A stretch of DNA of 64,000 nucleotides from Microbulbifer hydrolyticus (GTDB lineage Bacteria; Pseudomonadota; Gammaproteobacteria; Pseudomonadales; Cellvibrionaceae), in contig NZ_CP047491.1 in the NCBI RefSeq assembly GCF_009931115.1, forward strand, positions 2,245,501-2,309,500. Direction: 5' to 3'. Numbering within the stretch: the first letter of the stretch is position 1; every line of letters begins with the position of its first letter. A model generated the notes under the pieces. It saw only the letters and a program-made list of their open reading frames with translations, did no database searches and had not been told where the DNA came from. Below, one piece after another: positions 36,958 through 46,192 of this stretch. Position numbers and translations under genes: made by a program.

Positions 36958-39525
36958 ATGCCAGAGTTACCCAGTTTGCCCATCCAGGACGTCTTGCCTG
37001 AGCTGCAAGACGCGCTCACCGAGCACAGCAACGTGGTTTTACAGGCGCCCCCCGGGGCCGGTAAAACCACCGCTGTACCCCTTGCTCTGCTGGATAGCCC
37101 TTGGCTGCAGAACCGCAAGATCATCATGCTGGAACCACGGCGTCTTGCCGCGCGCTCCGCGGCCGCGCGCATGGCGGAATTGCTCGGCGAGCCGGTCGGC
37201 AGGACCGTGGGTTACCAGATTCGGGCGGAGCGTAAATCCGGCCCGGATACCCGGATTCTCGTCGTTACCGAGGGGATTCTGACCCGCCTGCTGCAGTCCG
37301 ACCCCGAGCTCGCCGACACCGCACTGGTGATCTTCGACGAATTCCACGAGCGCAATCTGCAGGGCGATCTCGCACTGGCCCTGAGCCTGCAGTCCCAGGA
37401 AGTACTGCGGGAAGATCTTAAGCTGCTGGTGATGTCCGCCACGCTCGATGCGGGTGCCGTTGCCGGGCTCCTCGGCGATGCGCCGGTCATCACCAGCGAG
37501 GGCCGCGCCTACCCGGTAGAGATTGAATACCTTTCCCATCGGGAAGTACCCGAGGATACCCGCCAACTTCCGGCACTGATGAGCCGCAAGATTCGGGAAC
37601 TGGTGGGATCAGAAGAAGGCAGCCTGCTCGCCTTTCTGCCCGGCGTAAGGGAAATACGCGAAGTGGAAAGCAACCTGCGGGAAGCCTTTGCCGATCGCGC
37701 GGACATCGTCGTCGCACCGCTGTACGGCGACCTGAGCAAACAGCAGCAGGATTCTGCCATCGCCCCCTGCCCTGGCGGCAGGCGCAAAATTGTCCTCGCC
37801 ACCAATGTCGCCGAGACATCCATCACCATCGAAGGCATCCGACTGGTGGTGGACTCCGGCCTGATGCGCGAATCCCGCTTCGATCCCAACACCGGCATGA
37901 ACCGTCTGGTGACCACGCAAATCTCGCAGTCATCCGCAACCCAGCGCACCGGCCGCGCAGGACGCCTCTGCGCCGGACGCAGCCTGCGCTTGTGGAGTGA
38001 ATCCACCCAGCGCGGAATGGCGAAGAAAAACGCACCCGAGATCCTCCTGAGCGACCTGGCTCCGGTCATGCTGGATCTCGCACAATGGGGGGTGACCGAT
38101 GTGGCGGAGCTGCACTGGCTGGATATCCCTCCACCCGGCCCCGTCGCCCAGGCGCGCACGCTGTTGCAGGAACTGGGCGCGCTGGATGAAGACCTGCGTA
38201 TCACCGCCCACGGCGAGGCGATGCTGAATCTGGGAACCCACCCGCGGCTGGCACACATGATGCTGTGCGGCAATGCTCTGGGGCTCGCAGAGCAGGCCTG
38301 CTTGCTCGCGGCACTGCTTTCGGAACGGGATATTTTCCGCGGTGAGCAACGCTGGGACCGCGACATTCACAAGCGCATGGAAGTGCTGGCCGGCACCCAG
38401 CGCAGCGGTACAGGCCGGGGTGCCGAGCGACATTCCGACAAAGGCGCGGTGCAGCGCATCCGCCAGCAGGCCAAAATCTGGAAGGCGCAGTTACCGGCGC
38501 GTGCGGATATCACTCAGGCGCGTCCGGACCACATGGAAAGTACCGGCGTACTACTCGCCCACGCCTACCCGGATCGCATCGCCAAAAATCGTCACGACCG
38601 CGGGCGACGTTTTTTGCTGTCCAACGGTCGCGGTGCGCACTTCTCCCACGACGACGAACTGGCCCACGAAGAATATCTGGTGGTCGCCGATCTCGATGGC
38701 CACGGACGCGATGCCCGCATTCAACTGGCCGCGCGTATTTCCAGTGAGGCCCTGTACGAGCATTTCGATGATCGGATAATCCGCGAGACCGCCGTGCGCT
38801 GGGACGACAACGCCGGGCGCGCCGTGGCCAGCGAGCAAACTCGCTTGGAGAAGCTGGTCCTGGAAGAAAAACCAGCCCAGGAAATTTCACCGGAGTTACT
38901 GAGCCGCGCCCTGCTCGACGCTATTCGACAAAAGGGATTGCGCATCCTTCCCTGGAACAAGGAGTCCGAGAGCCTGCTAGAGCGAGTGCGCTTCCTGTCC
39001 GGGCAGGCAGACGCCTTTCCGGATCTCCTGGAACAACTCTCACTGCCGGACTGGAGCGAGTCGGCCTTACTGGAAACCCTGGATGAATGGTTGCTGCCGC
39101 ATCTACATGGCCTGAACAAGCTCGACCAGCTCAAACAACTGGATCTGAAAAGCCTGCTGCTCGCGCAACTGGAATGGTCCACACAACAGCGTATTGACGA
39201 ACTGGCACCGTCGCACATGGAGGTACCCAGCGGCTCGCGCATTGCCATTCAATACGGGGAGTCACCGCCGGTGCTTCCAGTGCGCTTACAGGAAATGTTC
39301 GGCCTCGCACAGACCCCGGCCATCCTCAACGGCCGCTACCCATTGATGATTCACCTCCTCTCCCCGGCACAGCGACCGGTGCAGGTAACCCGGGATCTCG
39401 CCAGTTTCTGGGCGAACACCTATCACGAGGTCAAAAAAGAGCTGCGTATCAAATACCAGAAACATTTCTGGCCGGACGACCCGGCAACGGCGCAGGCAAC
39501 CAGTAAAACCAAAAAAAGAATGTAA
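36958..39525 (+). CDS. hrpB: ATP-dependent RNA helicase HrpB (DEAH-box)
   Basis: 855 aa. DEAH/RHA helicase motifs: LQAPPGAGKTT, EPRRLAARSAA, DEFHERNLQGDL (DEFH in place of DEAH, as is usual for HrpB), MSATLDAG, NVAETSITIEG and QRTGRAGR. The HrpB-specific C-terminal domain includes GSRIAIQYGESPPVLPVRLQE and the terminal KKELRIKYQKHFWP. The role in E. coli is poorly defined. The frame is open from 36877; MPELPSLPIQDVLPEL at 36958 matches the family start, with an ATG at 36928 as an alternative. Confidence 0.92.
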   Translation: MPELPSLPIQDVLPELQDALTEHSNVVLQAPPGAGKTTAVPLALLDSPWLQNRKIIMLEPRRLAARSAAARMAELLGEPVGRTVGYQIRAERKSGPDTRILVVTEGILTRLLQSDPELADTALVIFDEFHERNLQGDLALALSLQSQEVLREDLKLLVMSATLDAGAVAGLLGDAPVITSEGRAYPVEIEYLSHREVPEDTRQLPALMSRKIRELVGSEEGSLLAFLPGVREIREVESNLREAFADRADIVVAPLYGDLSKQQQDSAIAPCPGGRRKIVLATNVAETSITIEGIRLVVDSGLMRESRFDPNTGMNRLVTTQISQSSATQRTGRAGRLCAGRSLRLWSESTQRGMAKKNAPEILLSDLAPVMLDLAQWGVTDVAELHWLDIPPPGPVAQARTLLQELGALDEDLRITAHGEAMLNLGTHPRLAHMMLCGNALGLAEQACLLAALLSERDIFRGEQRWDRDIHKRMEVLAGTQRSGTGRGAERHSDKGAVQRIRQQAKIWKAQLPARADITQARPDHMESTGVLLAHAYPDRIAKNRHDRGRRFLLSNGRGAHFSHDDELAHEEYLVVADLDGHGRDARIQLAARISSEALYEHFDDRIIRETAVRWDDNAGRAVASEQTRLEKLVLEEKPAQEISPELLSRALLDAIRQKGLRILPWNKESESLLERVRFLSGQADAFPDLLEQLSLPDWSESALLETLDEWLLPHLHGLNKLDQLKQLDLKSLLLAQLEWSTQQRIDELAPSHMEVPSGSRIAIQYGESPPVLPVRLQEMFGLAQTPAILNGRYPLMIHLLSPAQRPVQVTRDLASFWANTYHEVKKELRIKYQKHFWPDDPATAQATSKTKKRM

Positions 39526-39708
39526 TGGACAAACTTCCAGATTGGACCAGAGATGTATTTGCGGCAGGCGCTCCCTGCGCTCATGGCTCCTCGGGACGCC
39601 ACGGCGTGCCGGGCCCATGATTTAAACCGCGCAAATGGTGTGCTGACTTGGATGGCGCCACATTGTTACAATCCCTGCTTTGCCGTGCATTAAACCGAGC
39701 CCCTCACC

Positions 39709-40713
39709 ATGAAATGGACTTCCTCAGCAAAGTTTCTGCTACCCGCTCTACTTACAGCATCCCTCAGCGCCTGCAATTTTGAAGATGTGCCCAACATGTT
39801 CCCTGAACAGGGCTACACCGACCACCCTCAAGAAATGCGGGACTTTGTCGCCGGTATTCGAGGTTATGCCCGCGGACTGAAACCCGGCTTCTTTGTTATA
39901 GGGCATGGCGCCTTGCCCTTGTTGAGTTCAAATGAACTTACCAGTGGCGACCCGGACGACGCTTACATCCGCAGTTTGGACGGGGTCGCACAAGATTCAC
40001 TCTTTTACGGCTATGACGGAATCGATCTGCCAACAAGCAACAGCCGCCGCAATAGCTTGCGCAGCTACCTGGATATGGCCCGAGACACAGGCAACACCAC
40101 TATATTGGTGACTGACTTTGCCGTAACTGAGCAAAAAATCGATAACGCGTACGAGCTGAATAACGATGCGGGCTATCTGGGGTTTGTTGCTGACCACACT
40201 GAACTCGACAATATTCCGATATATCCCACGGACCCCTATAAGGCAAATCGTCGCGATATTCTCGAGCTTGCAGAGGCCAGCAACTTTCTGGTTTTGACGG
40301 ATACCCGCCTCAAGTCAACTCGACAGGAACTGGTTGATGCACTCGCCGAAACCGATTACGACCTGATTGTTTTGGACTTCTTTTTCAACGGAGAGGAATT
40401 CACATCAGAACAGGTTCGCCAGTTGCAGAGAAAACGTAATGGGGCAACGCGACTGATCGTTGCGACCGTAAATATTGGCAATGCTGAAAATAACCGCTAC
40501 TACTGGAAAAATCACTGGGCATCCAATCCTCCAAACTGGTTGAAAGAGCAGGTTCCCGATAGCGATGAGCAGTACTATGTGAATTACTGGAACCCCGCCT
40601 GGCAAGACATCATCTACGGGGAAGCCAGCTCTTATATATACAGAATCGCCAATGCAGGTTTTGACGGTGCCTACTTACAAGGTCTCGATGCGTACGAGCA
40701 TTTCCAGAACTGA
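39709..40713 (+). CDS. GH114/TM1410-like secreted lipoprotein
   Basis: 334 aa. The lipoprotein signal ends LTASLSAC with Cys22 as the lipidation site, so the protein is probably on the outer membrane. The mature part resembles the TM1410/MJ1477 group related to GH114 endo-alpha-1,4-polygalactosaminidases: FVIGHG, YDGIDLPTS, a stretch DYDLIVLDFFFNGEE, VATVNIGNAENNRYYW and the terminal IANAGFDGAYLQGLDAYEHF. Acidic residues in LDFFF and FDGAYLQGLDAYE are candidate catalytic residues. It lies just upstream of a secreted laminarinase but with its own spacer, so they need not be cotranscribed. Enzymatic activity has to be regarded as unproven. Confidence 0.72.
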   Translation: MKWTSSAKFLLPALLTASLSACNFEDVPNMFPEQGYTDHPQEMRDFVAGIRGYARGLKPGFFVIGHGALPLLSSNELTSGDPDDAYIRSLDGVAQDSLFYGYDGIDLPTSNSRRNSLRSYLDMARDTGNTTILVTDFAVTEQKIDNAYELNNDAGYLGFVADHTELDNIPIYPTDPYKANRRDILELAEASNFLVLTDTRLKSTRQELVDALAETDYDLIVLDFFFNGEEFTSEQVRQLQRKRNGATRLIVATVNIGNAENNRYYWKNHWASNPPNWLKEQVPDSDEQYYVNYWNPAWQDIIYGEASSYIYRIANAGFDGAYLQGLDAYEHFQN

Positions 40714-41107
40714 CCAGGTAAGAAGCCCCCGGCAATTTATCCAGGCAAAGCAGCCCTATTCAAATAATCGCATAGGAGGCGGGACCGCCCCCCATCCCGC
40801 CGCACGCACGATTGGTACGAATTAAAAGAATAGATTGCCAGTCGATCAATATGGCACCATCGTGCCACACCTCATTTTCTTCCCGCTCTTGCTTGTATTT
40901 CTTTCACACCCCACAGCGCTACGACAACGATGTCATCCAGCGGGAAAAGCAGCCGCCAAATTTCCCATTTTGCCCGTGCCACTTTTATTTTCACGTGGTT
41001 CTGGGACGCCACACCTTCATTTTCCCGTGATATTTCCGGGACCCGCATTCTTCACACAGCAGAAAAAGCGGGTTCACCCACCTCACAATAAAAATGAGAA
41101 GGCGAAT
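40714..41107. other. intergenic region upstream of the GH16 gene
   Basis: About 390 nt. A GC-rich hairpin (GGCGGGA with TCCCGCC, about 40776-40801) may terminate the lipoprotein transcript, although no T-run follows. The GH16 frame stays open back to 40835, but that translation has no better signal peptide or domain, so I treat it as untranslated leader. I see no convincing promoter. Confidence 0.4.
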
Positions 41108-42628
41108 ATGAGAATACCGAAACAGACTGTATATCGCAGAGGTCTCTGCACCCTGCTTGCGGCGTGTTGCGCAACGTTGTTATCTGCCGGAGCCAGCGCG
41201 ACCATCTTCCAGGCAGAGGACTACAACGCCTTTTACGACACCACGCCCGGTAATACCGGTGGCGCCTACCGCGCGGATGATGTCGACATCGAAGCTACCA
41301 CCGATACTGGCGGTGGCCACAACGTCGGCTGGGTTGTCGCCGGTGAATGGCTCGCCTACAACAACCTGACGATCCCCACCAGCGGCGAATACACCATCCG
41401 GTTCCGCGTCGCCAGCCCCACCGGCGGCACCCTGTCCAATGACCTGAATGGTGGCTCGATCGTGCTCGGCAATCTGAGCGTACCCAACACCGGTGGCTGG
41501 CAGAACTGGCAGACGATCTCCCACCGTGTACATATTGATGCGGGCACCTATAGCCTGGGCGTTTACGCCGCGACCGGAGACTGGAACCTGAACTGGATCG
41601 AGGTCGTTGCAGATAACCCGAGCACCGGCGTCGCGACCGTTTACCAGCACTGTAACTTCGGCGGCTGGTCTGCGGCACTCGGCGTTGGCAGCTACAATCT
41701 GGCAGCCCTGCAAGCCCTCGGCTTCGTCAATGACGATGCCTCCTCCATCCGCGTATCTTCCGGCTATCAGGCCACGCTCTACGAAAACAACAATTTTTCC
41801 GGCGCCTCCGTGACGGTGACCGGTGATGATGGCTGCCTCAACAACGAAGGCTTCAACGATAACATCAGCTCGATCGTGGTGAGTCCTGCTGCAAATAATG
41901 GCCTGGTATGGGGCGACGAGTTCGACTCGATCAACAGTGCCAACTGGACCTTTGAAACCGGTGGCGGCGGCTGGGGCAATAGCGAGCTGCAGTACTACAC
42001 CGCCGGCCAGAATGCGTCGATCCAGTACGACGCGCAGGCCGGCAGCAATGTGCTGGTGATCGAGGCGCGCCGCGAAGGCGGAAACAGCTGCTGGTACGGC
42101 GCTTGTCAGTACACCTCCACGCGCATGATTACCGCTGGGAAAAAGGAATTTCAGTACGGACGTATCGAAGCCCGTATCAAGCTGCCACAGACCCAGGGCA
42201 TCTGGCCCGCGTTCTGGATGCTGGGCGGCAATATTCGCACTGGAACCCCCTGGCCGAATTCAGGAGAAATCGACATCATGGAGCACGTCGGTTTTGAACC
42301 AACACTCACCCACGGTGCACTGCACGGTCCCGGTTACTCCGGCAATACACCGATCATGGGCACCTACAATGTGGGCCAAAGTGTCGATACCGGTTACCAC
42401 GTGTATGCGGTGGAATGGAACAGCAATGGGATCAGCTGGTACGTCGACGGCAACAATTTCTACAACGCCTCCCGGGCACAGGTCGAGCAGTACGGGCCCT
42501 GGGCATACGACCACCCCTTCTTCATTCTGCTGAACGTCGCTGTGGGCGGCAGCTGGCCCGGCAGTCCGGATGGCAGCAGCGTGTTTCCACAACGCATGTA
42601 TGTCGATTACGTGCGGGTTTATCAGTAA
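41108..42628 (+). CDS. secreted laminarinase-like GH16 with CBM6 and beta/gamma-crystallin-like domains
   Basis: 506 aa. A signal peptide (1 to about 32) is followed by a CBM6 domain (about 33-172; FQAEDYNAFYDT, GGHNVGWVVAGEWLAYN, WNLNWIEVV), then a beta/gamma-crystallin-like domain (about 180-258) with two Greek-key-like repeats, ATVYQHCNFGGWSAAL and ATLYENNNFSGASVTV, each ending in a SSIRVSS/SSIVVSP strand. Residues about 262-506 form GH16, with catalytic ExDxxE at Glu387, Asp389, Glu392 (EIDIMEHVG), FWMLGG and the terminal MYVDYVRVYQ. Expected activity is endo-beta-1,3(4)-glucan hydrolysis outside the cell. GAAGG lies 5 nt before the ATG. Confidence 0.9.
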   Translation: MRIPKQTVYRRGLCTLLAACCATLLSAGASATIFQAEDYNAFYDTTPGNTGGAYRADDVDIEATTDTGGGHNVGWVVAGEWLAYNNLTIPTSGEYTIRFRVASPTGGTLSNDLNGGSIVLGNLSVPNTGGWQNWQTISHRVHIDAGTYSLGVYAATGDWNLNWIEVVADNPSTGVATVYQHCNFGGWSAALGVGSYNLAALQALGFVNDDASSIRVSSGYQATLYENNNFSGASVTVTGDDGCLNNEGFNDNISSIVVSPAANNGLVWGDEFDSINSANWTFETGGGGWGNSELQYYTAGQNASIQYDAQAGSNVLVIEARREGGNSCWYGACQYTSTRMITAGKKEFQYGRIEARIKLPQTQGIWPAFWMLGGNIRTGTPWPNSGEIDIMEHVGFEPTLTHGALHGPGYSGNTPIMGTYNVGQSVDTGYHVYAVEWNSNGISWYVDGNNFYNASRAQVEQYGPWAYDHPFFILLNVAVGGSWPGSPDGSSVFPQRMYVDYVRVYQ

Positions 42629-42640
42629 AGACGGTAGGGG

Positions 42641-43576
42641 CTACCGATGCTTCCCGATCAAACCCGGTAGCCTCGCACCCAGGAACTCCCAGACCGCGTC
42701 TACGGCGCGGTTTCTGGCCTTCCGCCCCAGGCATATCAAGTGAATGGGCACGCTATCCGGGTGCTGCCAACGTGGCAAAACCGGCACCAATACCCCACTA
42801 GCCAATTCCTCTCCAATCAAAAGGGGATCGACGCGGATCACACCCAATCCCAACGTCGCCATTTCTACCATCGTGCGGCCGTCATCAGTGGTCATCGCGG
42901 GGGTGACCGTGACAGTCTCAATGACGTCGTCAGTCCCTTCGGGATCAGCAAATCGCCAATGATCCGCGTTCAACTGCTGACTTTGGAATACCAGACAGCG
43001 ATGATTCAGCAACTGCCGAGGGGTGGCCGGCTCCCCGTAACGTTCCAGGTACAGCGGACTGGCAAAGTAACCCCATGTTTTTTCACCGATCTGGCGCGCC
43101 ACCAGGGATGAATCCGGCAAGTGCCCTACCCGCACAGCAATATCAACGCCGGTATCTATCAAATCTACCTGACGATCATCCGCGTTGATGGTTGTGGTAA
43201 CCAGGGGAAGCTCCGCCTGCAGTTCCGGCAGTAGCGGCACTAAAAAGCGTTGAGTAATCAGTGTAGAACTGCTGATCTTTACCGAACCCTTCGGCTGCTC
43301 CTCTCGGTTCTGGCGTATCTGCTCCGTATTCAATACCAGCTGCTCAAGCGTCGCCGTTGCCCGCAGCAAAGACTCACCGGATTCGGTCAAGCGCAACTTG
43401 CGGGTAGAACGCTGCAATAGGCGCTGACTGAGTCGATCCTCCAATTGCGCCACTTTCTTGCTAACTGCCGAACGAGACAGCTTCAGGTGATCCGCGGCCG
43501 CCTGAAAACTGCCACGCTTTGCTACCTGCTGAAATACATAGAGATTGGGTAATTGCAGATGTAGTGAGTCATCCAT
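42641..43576 (-). CDS. LysR-family transcriptional regulator
   Basis: About 311 aa. An N-terminal winged HTH (LPNLYVFQQVAKRGSFQAAADHL, SRSAVSKKVAQLE) is followed by the substrate-binding domain with DTGVDIAVRVGHLPDSSLVAR, placing it in the CrgA-like branch. The frame starts at 43609, but the ATG at 43576 has GGGGAGT six nt upstream and is preferred. It is divergent from an SDR gene, the usual arrangement for a LysR regulator and its target; a symmetric site lies between them. The inducer is unknown. It converges with the GH16 gene, 12 nt apart. Confidence 0.88.
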   Translation of the reverse strand: MDDSLHLQLPNLYVFQQVAKRGSFQAAADHLKLSRSAVSKKVAQLEDRLSQRLLQRSTRKLRLTESGESLLRATATLEQLVLNTEQIRQNREEQPKGSVKISSSTLITQRFLVPLLPELQAELPLVTTTINADDRQVDLIDTGVDIAVRVGHLPDSSLVARQIGEKTWGYFASPLYLERYGEPATPRQLLNHRCLVFQSQQLNADHWRFADPEGTDDVIETVTVTPAMTTDDGRTMVEMATLGLGVIRVDPLLIGEELASGVLVPVLPRWQHPDSVPIHLICLGRKARNRAVDAVWEFLGARLPGLIGKHR

Positions 43577-43602
43577 TTGTGGACTCCCCGTGATTCCGTT
43601 TA

Positions 43603-43617
43603 TTTCCATTATGGAAA
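43603..43617. promoter_or_regulatory. candidate LysR operator between regulator and SDR gene
   Basis: TTTCCAT-T-ATGGAAA is a perfect 15-nt palindrome about 27 nt before the regulator ATG and 84 nt before the SDR ATG. LysR proteins bind dyads of about 15 bp (T-N11-A), so this is a plausible autoregulatory site; binding is inferred. Confidence 0.45.
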
Positions 43618-43700
43618 CAACCTGTTTCCCAATACGTGACTAATCCGATCCAATTGTCTGGATTAGAGTGGTCACCGTCAATCACAAATGGAAATGACTT

Positions 43701-44447
43701 ATGACCCTTAGACACTACCTGGTTACCGGCGCTACTGCTGGTATTGGCCTGACAACAGCCAAAGTTCTCGCCACACAGGGACACCAATTGACGATCACCG
43801 GGCGCGACTCCCAACGCCTGCAAAAAGCGGCTAGCGAGATTTCACAATTGAGCAACCACGCGGTAGCCACCCAATTATGTGACAGCGCGGATATGTCACA
43901 GATATTGGATATGACACGCGCATTACAGAATGATGGCATCGCGTTTGATGGACTGGTGTTGAACGCCGGCACCTTCCTGCCACAAACGTTCGAGGATCTG
44001 ACCGAAACCAATTTTGACCAGACCATGGCGGTAAATTTCAAGGGCCCACTATTTAGTCTGCATGCCCTACTCCCATGCCTAAAGAACCCCGCCAGTGTCG
44101 TATTCGTTTCATCACTGGTGGTTAAAAAAGCGTTTCAGGGAGCAGCCGTCTACAGCGCCAGTAAAGCGGCCTTTGAGGCAACCGCTCTGGTACTGAACCA
44201 GGAACTGGCCGCGAGGGGAATCCGGATCAATTCGGTACGACCCGGGGTGACGGCAACAGAGATACAGCGCAAGGCGGGCATGAGCGATGAGCAGATTGCA
44301 GGACTGATGGACTCTATGCAGGAAACGCCACTGGGACGGGCGCTGCTGCCGGATGATATGGCAGCGGCAATCAGCTACCTGCTAAGCAACGCCAGTATTG
44401 GTATGCGCAATGCCCATCTGGATATTGATGGCGGTTTTGGTCTTTGA
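43701..44447 (+). CDS. short-chain dehydrogenase/reductase
   Basis: 248 aa classical SDR. The cofactor motif is TGATAGIG near residue 10, NAG is in VLNAGTF, catalytic Ser is in VFVSSLV, and YSASK is the Tyr-x3-Lys site; the C-terminus has VRPGVTATEI and IDGGFGL. Arg in TGRDSQRL after strand 2 suggests NADP(H). The substrate is unknown. It is divergent from a LysR regulator that probably controls it. A bidirectional terminator separates it from nfuA. Confidence 0.88.
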   Translation: MTLRHYLVTGATAGIGLTTAKVLATQGHQLTITGRDSQRLQKAASEISQLSNHAVATQLCDSADMSQILDMTRALQNDGIAFDGLVLNAGTFLPQTFEDLTETNFDQTMAVNFKGPLFSLHALLPCLKNPASVVFVSSLVVKKAFQGAAVYSASKAAFEATALVLNQELAARGIRINSVRPGVTATEIQRKAGMSDEQIAGLMDSMQETPLGRALLPDDMAAAISYLLSNASIGMRNAHLDIDGGFGL

Positions 44448-44464
44448 CGTCAACCTGAAGCCAC

Positions 44465-44494
44465 AAAAAAACGCGGCCAGAGCCGCGTTTTTTT
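44465..44494. terminator. bidirectional terminator between SDR and nfuA
   Basis: Seven A, then CGCGGC (44472-44477), 4-nt loop, GCCGCG (44482-44487), then seven T residues. It serves the convergent SDR and nfuA genes. Confidence 0.92.
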
Positions 44495-44514
44495 AAGTTC
44501 CGAACGAGCCGGGC

Positions 44515-45117
44515 TCAATAGTAAGCCTGGGACTTGTCGGTGTGGTCGGTAATGTCTTTCACACCGGCCAGTTCCGGAATCTTTTCTTTCAGGGTTTTCT
44601 CCACGCCCTCTTTCAGCGTCATGTCCACCATACCGCAACCCTGGCAGCCGCCGCCGAACTTGAGTACCGCGTAGTGGTCCTCGGTAACTTCCACCAGGCT
44701 CACCTGTCCGCCGTGGGAGGCGAGGCCGGGGTTTACATCGCTGTAAAGGACGTAGTTGATGCGGTCTTCGATGGGACTGTCATCGGTGACCTTGGGCATG
44801 CGCGAGTTGGGCGCGCGAATGGTGAGCTGGCCGCCCATTTTGTCTGAGGAGTAGTCCACCCGGGCTTCGTCCAGGTAGGGGATACTGCGGCCTTCAAAGT
44901 AGGCCTTGAAGCCGTTGAGTTGCATCTCCAGATCGCCCTCTTTCTCTTCGCCGGGGCGGCTGTAGGCGATACAGGTTTCCGCGTTGGGGGTACCCGGGTT
45001 GGATACGAACATGCGGATGGCGATGCCCTCGCAGTCCTGCTTGGCCAGCAGGTCGCGCAGGTACTCCTGGGCGGAGTCGGTGATGGTAACGTTCAATTCT
45101 GACGGTTGTTCTGACAT
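44515..45117 (-). CDS. nfuA: Fe-S biogenesis protein NfuA
   Basis: 200 aa. A degenerate A-type (IscA-like) N-terminal domain is followed by the NifU C-terminal domain with GGGCQGCGM, in which Cys158 and Cys161 bind the cluster. NfuA carries 4Fe-4S clusters to aconitase and other targets under oxidative or iron stress. It is a single gene, with a shared terminator at the 3' end. Confidence 0.95.
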   Translation of the reverse strand: MSEQPSELNVTITDSAQEYLRDLLAKQDCEGIAIRMFVSNPGTPNAETCIAYSRPGEEKEGDLEMQLNGFKAYFEGRSIPYLDEARVDYSSDKMGGQLTIRAPNSRMPKVTDDSPIEDRINYVLYSDVNPGLASHGGQVSLVEVTEDHYAVLKFGGGCQGCGMVDMTLKEGVEKTLKEKIPELAGVKDITDHTDKSQAYY

Positions 45118-45260
45118 AAACCTTCTCTGATTTACCGGGCGAGAGTACCGGGTTTGAGCAATCCGGCTTCAAATGGCCGAGCGTAAATTAACCAAGGCCA
45201 AATAACCTAGCGGTGTTGTCGGGTATTTTACGCGCAACGGCCGTCAAGATAAACCGGGTG

Positions 45261-45938
45261 TCAGGCCAGCGCCCCCAGCAGTGCCCGGGCAGCGGCTTCG
45301 GAGGATGCCGGGTTCTGGCCGGTGATCAGTAGTCCGTCGGTACAGATATAGCTCTGCCAGTCATCCCCTTTCGAATACTCAGCACCCCGCTCCTTGAGCA
45401 TGTCTTCCAGCAGAAACGGCACTACATCGGTCAGCTCAACACCGGCCTCTTCACTGTTGCTGAATCCGGTAACCCGGCGGCCTTTCACCAGCGGCTCACC
45501 GCTTTCATCGAGCGTATGCCGAAACACCGCGGGTGCATGGCAGACGGCGCCCACAGGTTTATTCGCCCGGTAGAAGCCATGGATGATGGCAATGGAGCGC
45601 TGGTCTTCAGCCAGGTCCCACAGCGGGCCGTGCCCGCCCGGGTAGAAGAGCGCATCAAACCCCTCGGTGTCCACTTCATCCAGCGTTTTGGTGTTGGCGA
45701 GAGCCTCCTGGGCGATGGGATCAGTCTTAAACCGGCGGGTGGCCGCAGTCTGTGCGTCATCGGCGTCACTTTTCGGGTCCAGCGGCGGCTGGCCACCCTT
45801 GGGCGACGCCAGGGTCACATCAGCACCAGCATCCACAAAGACGTAATAAGGCGCGGCAAATTCCTCCAGCCAGAAACCGGTCTTGTTGCCGGTATCGCCC
45901 AGCTCATCATGGGATGTAAGTATCATCAGGATTTTCAT
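45261..45938 (-). CDS. DJ-1/PfpI family protein (class I glutamine amidotransferase-like)
   Basis: 225 aa. It begins MKILMILTSHDELGDTGNKTGFWLEEFAAPYYVF, as in the Hsp31-like branch, with FYPGGHGPLWDL and the nucleophile elbow GAVCHAPAVF carrying the Cys and His. Such proteins act as glyoxalase III, deglycases or chaperones; sequence alone does not separate these. It precedes metH divergently. GGAGG is present upstream of the ATG. Confidence 0.87.
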   Translation of the reverse strand: MKILMILTSHDELGDTGNKTGFWLEEFAAPYYVFVDAGADVTLASPKGGQPPLDPKSDADDAQTAATRRFKTDPIAQEALANTKTLDEVDTEGFDALFYPGGHGPLWDLAEDQRSIAIIHGFYRANKPVGAVCHAPAVFRHTLDESGEPLVKGRRVTGFSNSEEAGVELTDVVPFLLEDMLKERGAEYSKGDDWQSYICTDGLLITGQNPASSEAAARALLGALA

Positions 45939-46192
45939 CGAACCTCCAGTCCGCTCTCAATCGGCATTCAGTAACTTTAGGCTGCCTCTCCCCCTAGTGG
46001 TGACCTCTATGCGAAATTTCCACCGCTACCCCCTGCGCCATGTAGATCATTTGGTTACAAGCTTATATACACACGATCTTCAACAGCCGCCCGGCGGCGA
46101 CGCACGGGACCTGCCGTGGCGCCGGTTTGTGCTAATATTGCCGCCCTTTTTCGATCACCCGGTTCTAATTAGTCGGTAACAAGGAAATGACC

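Noticed and set aside
40835-41107. N-terminal extension of the laminarinase frame
   Set aside because: The extension has no domain, and a good ribosome-binding site and signal peptide occur at 41108.
45939-46192. Cobalamin riboswitch before metH
   Set aside because: I looked for a conserved B12-box and supporting stems and could not recognise them.
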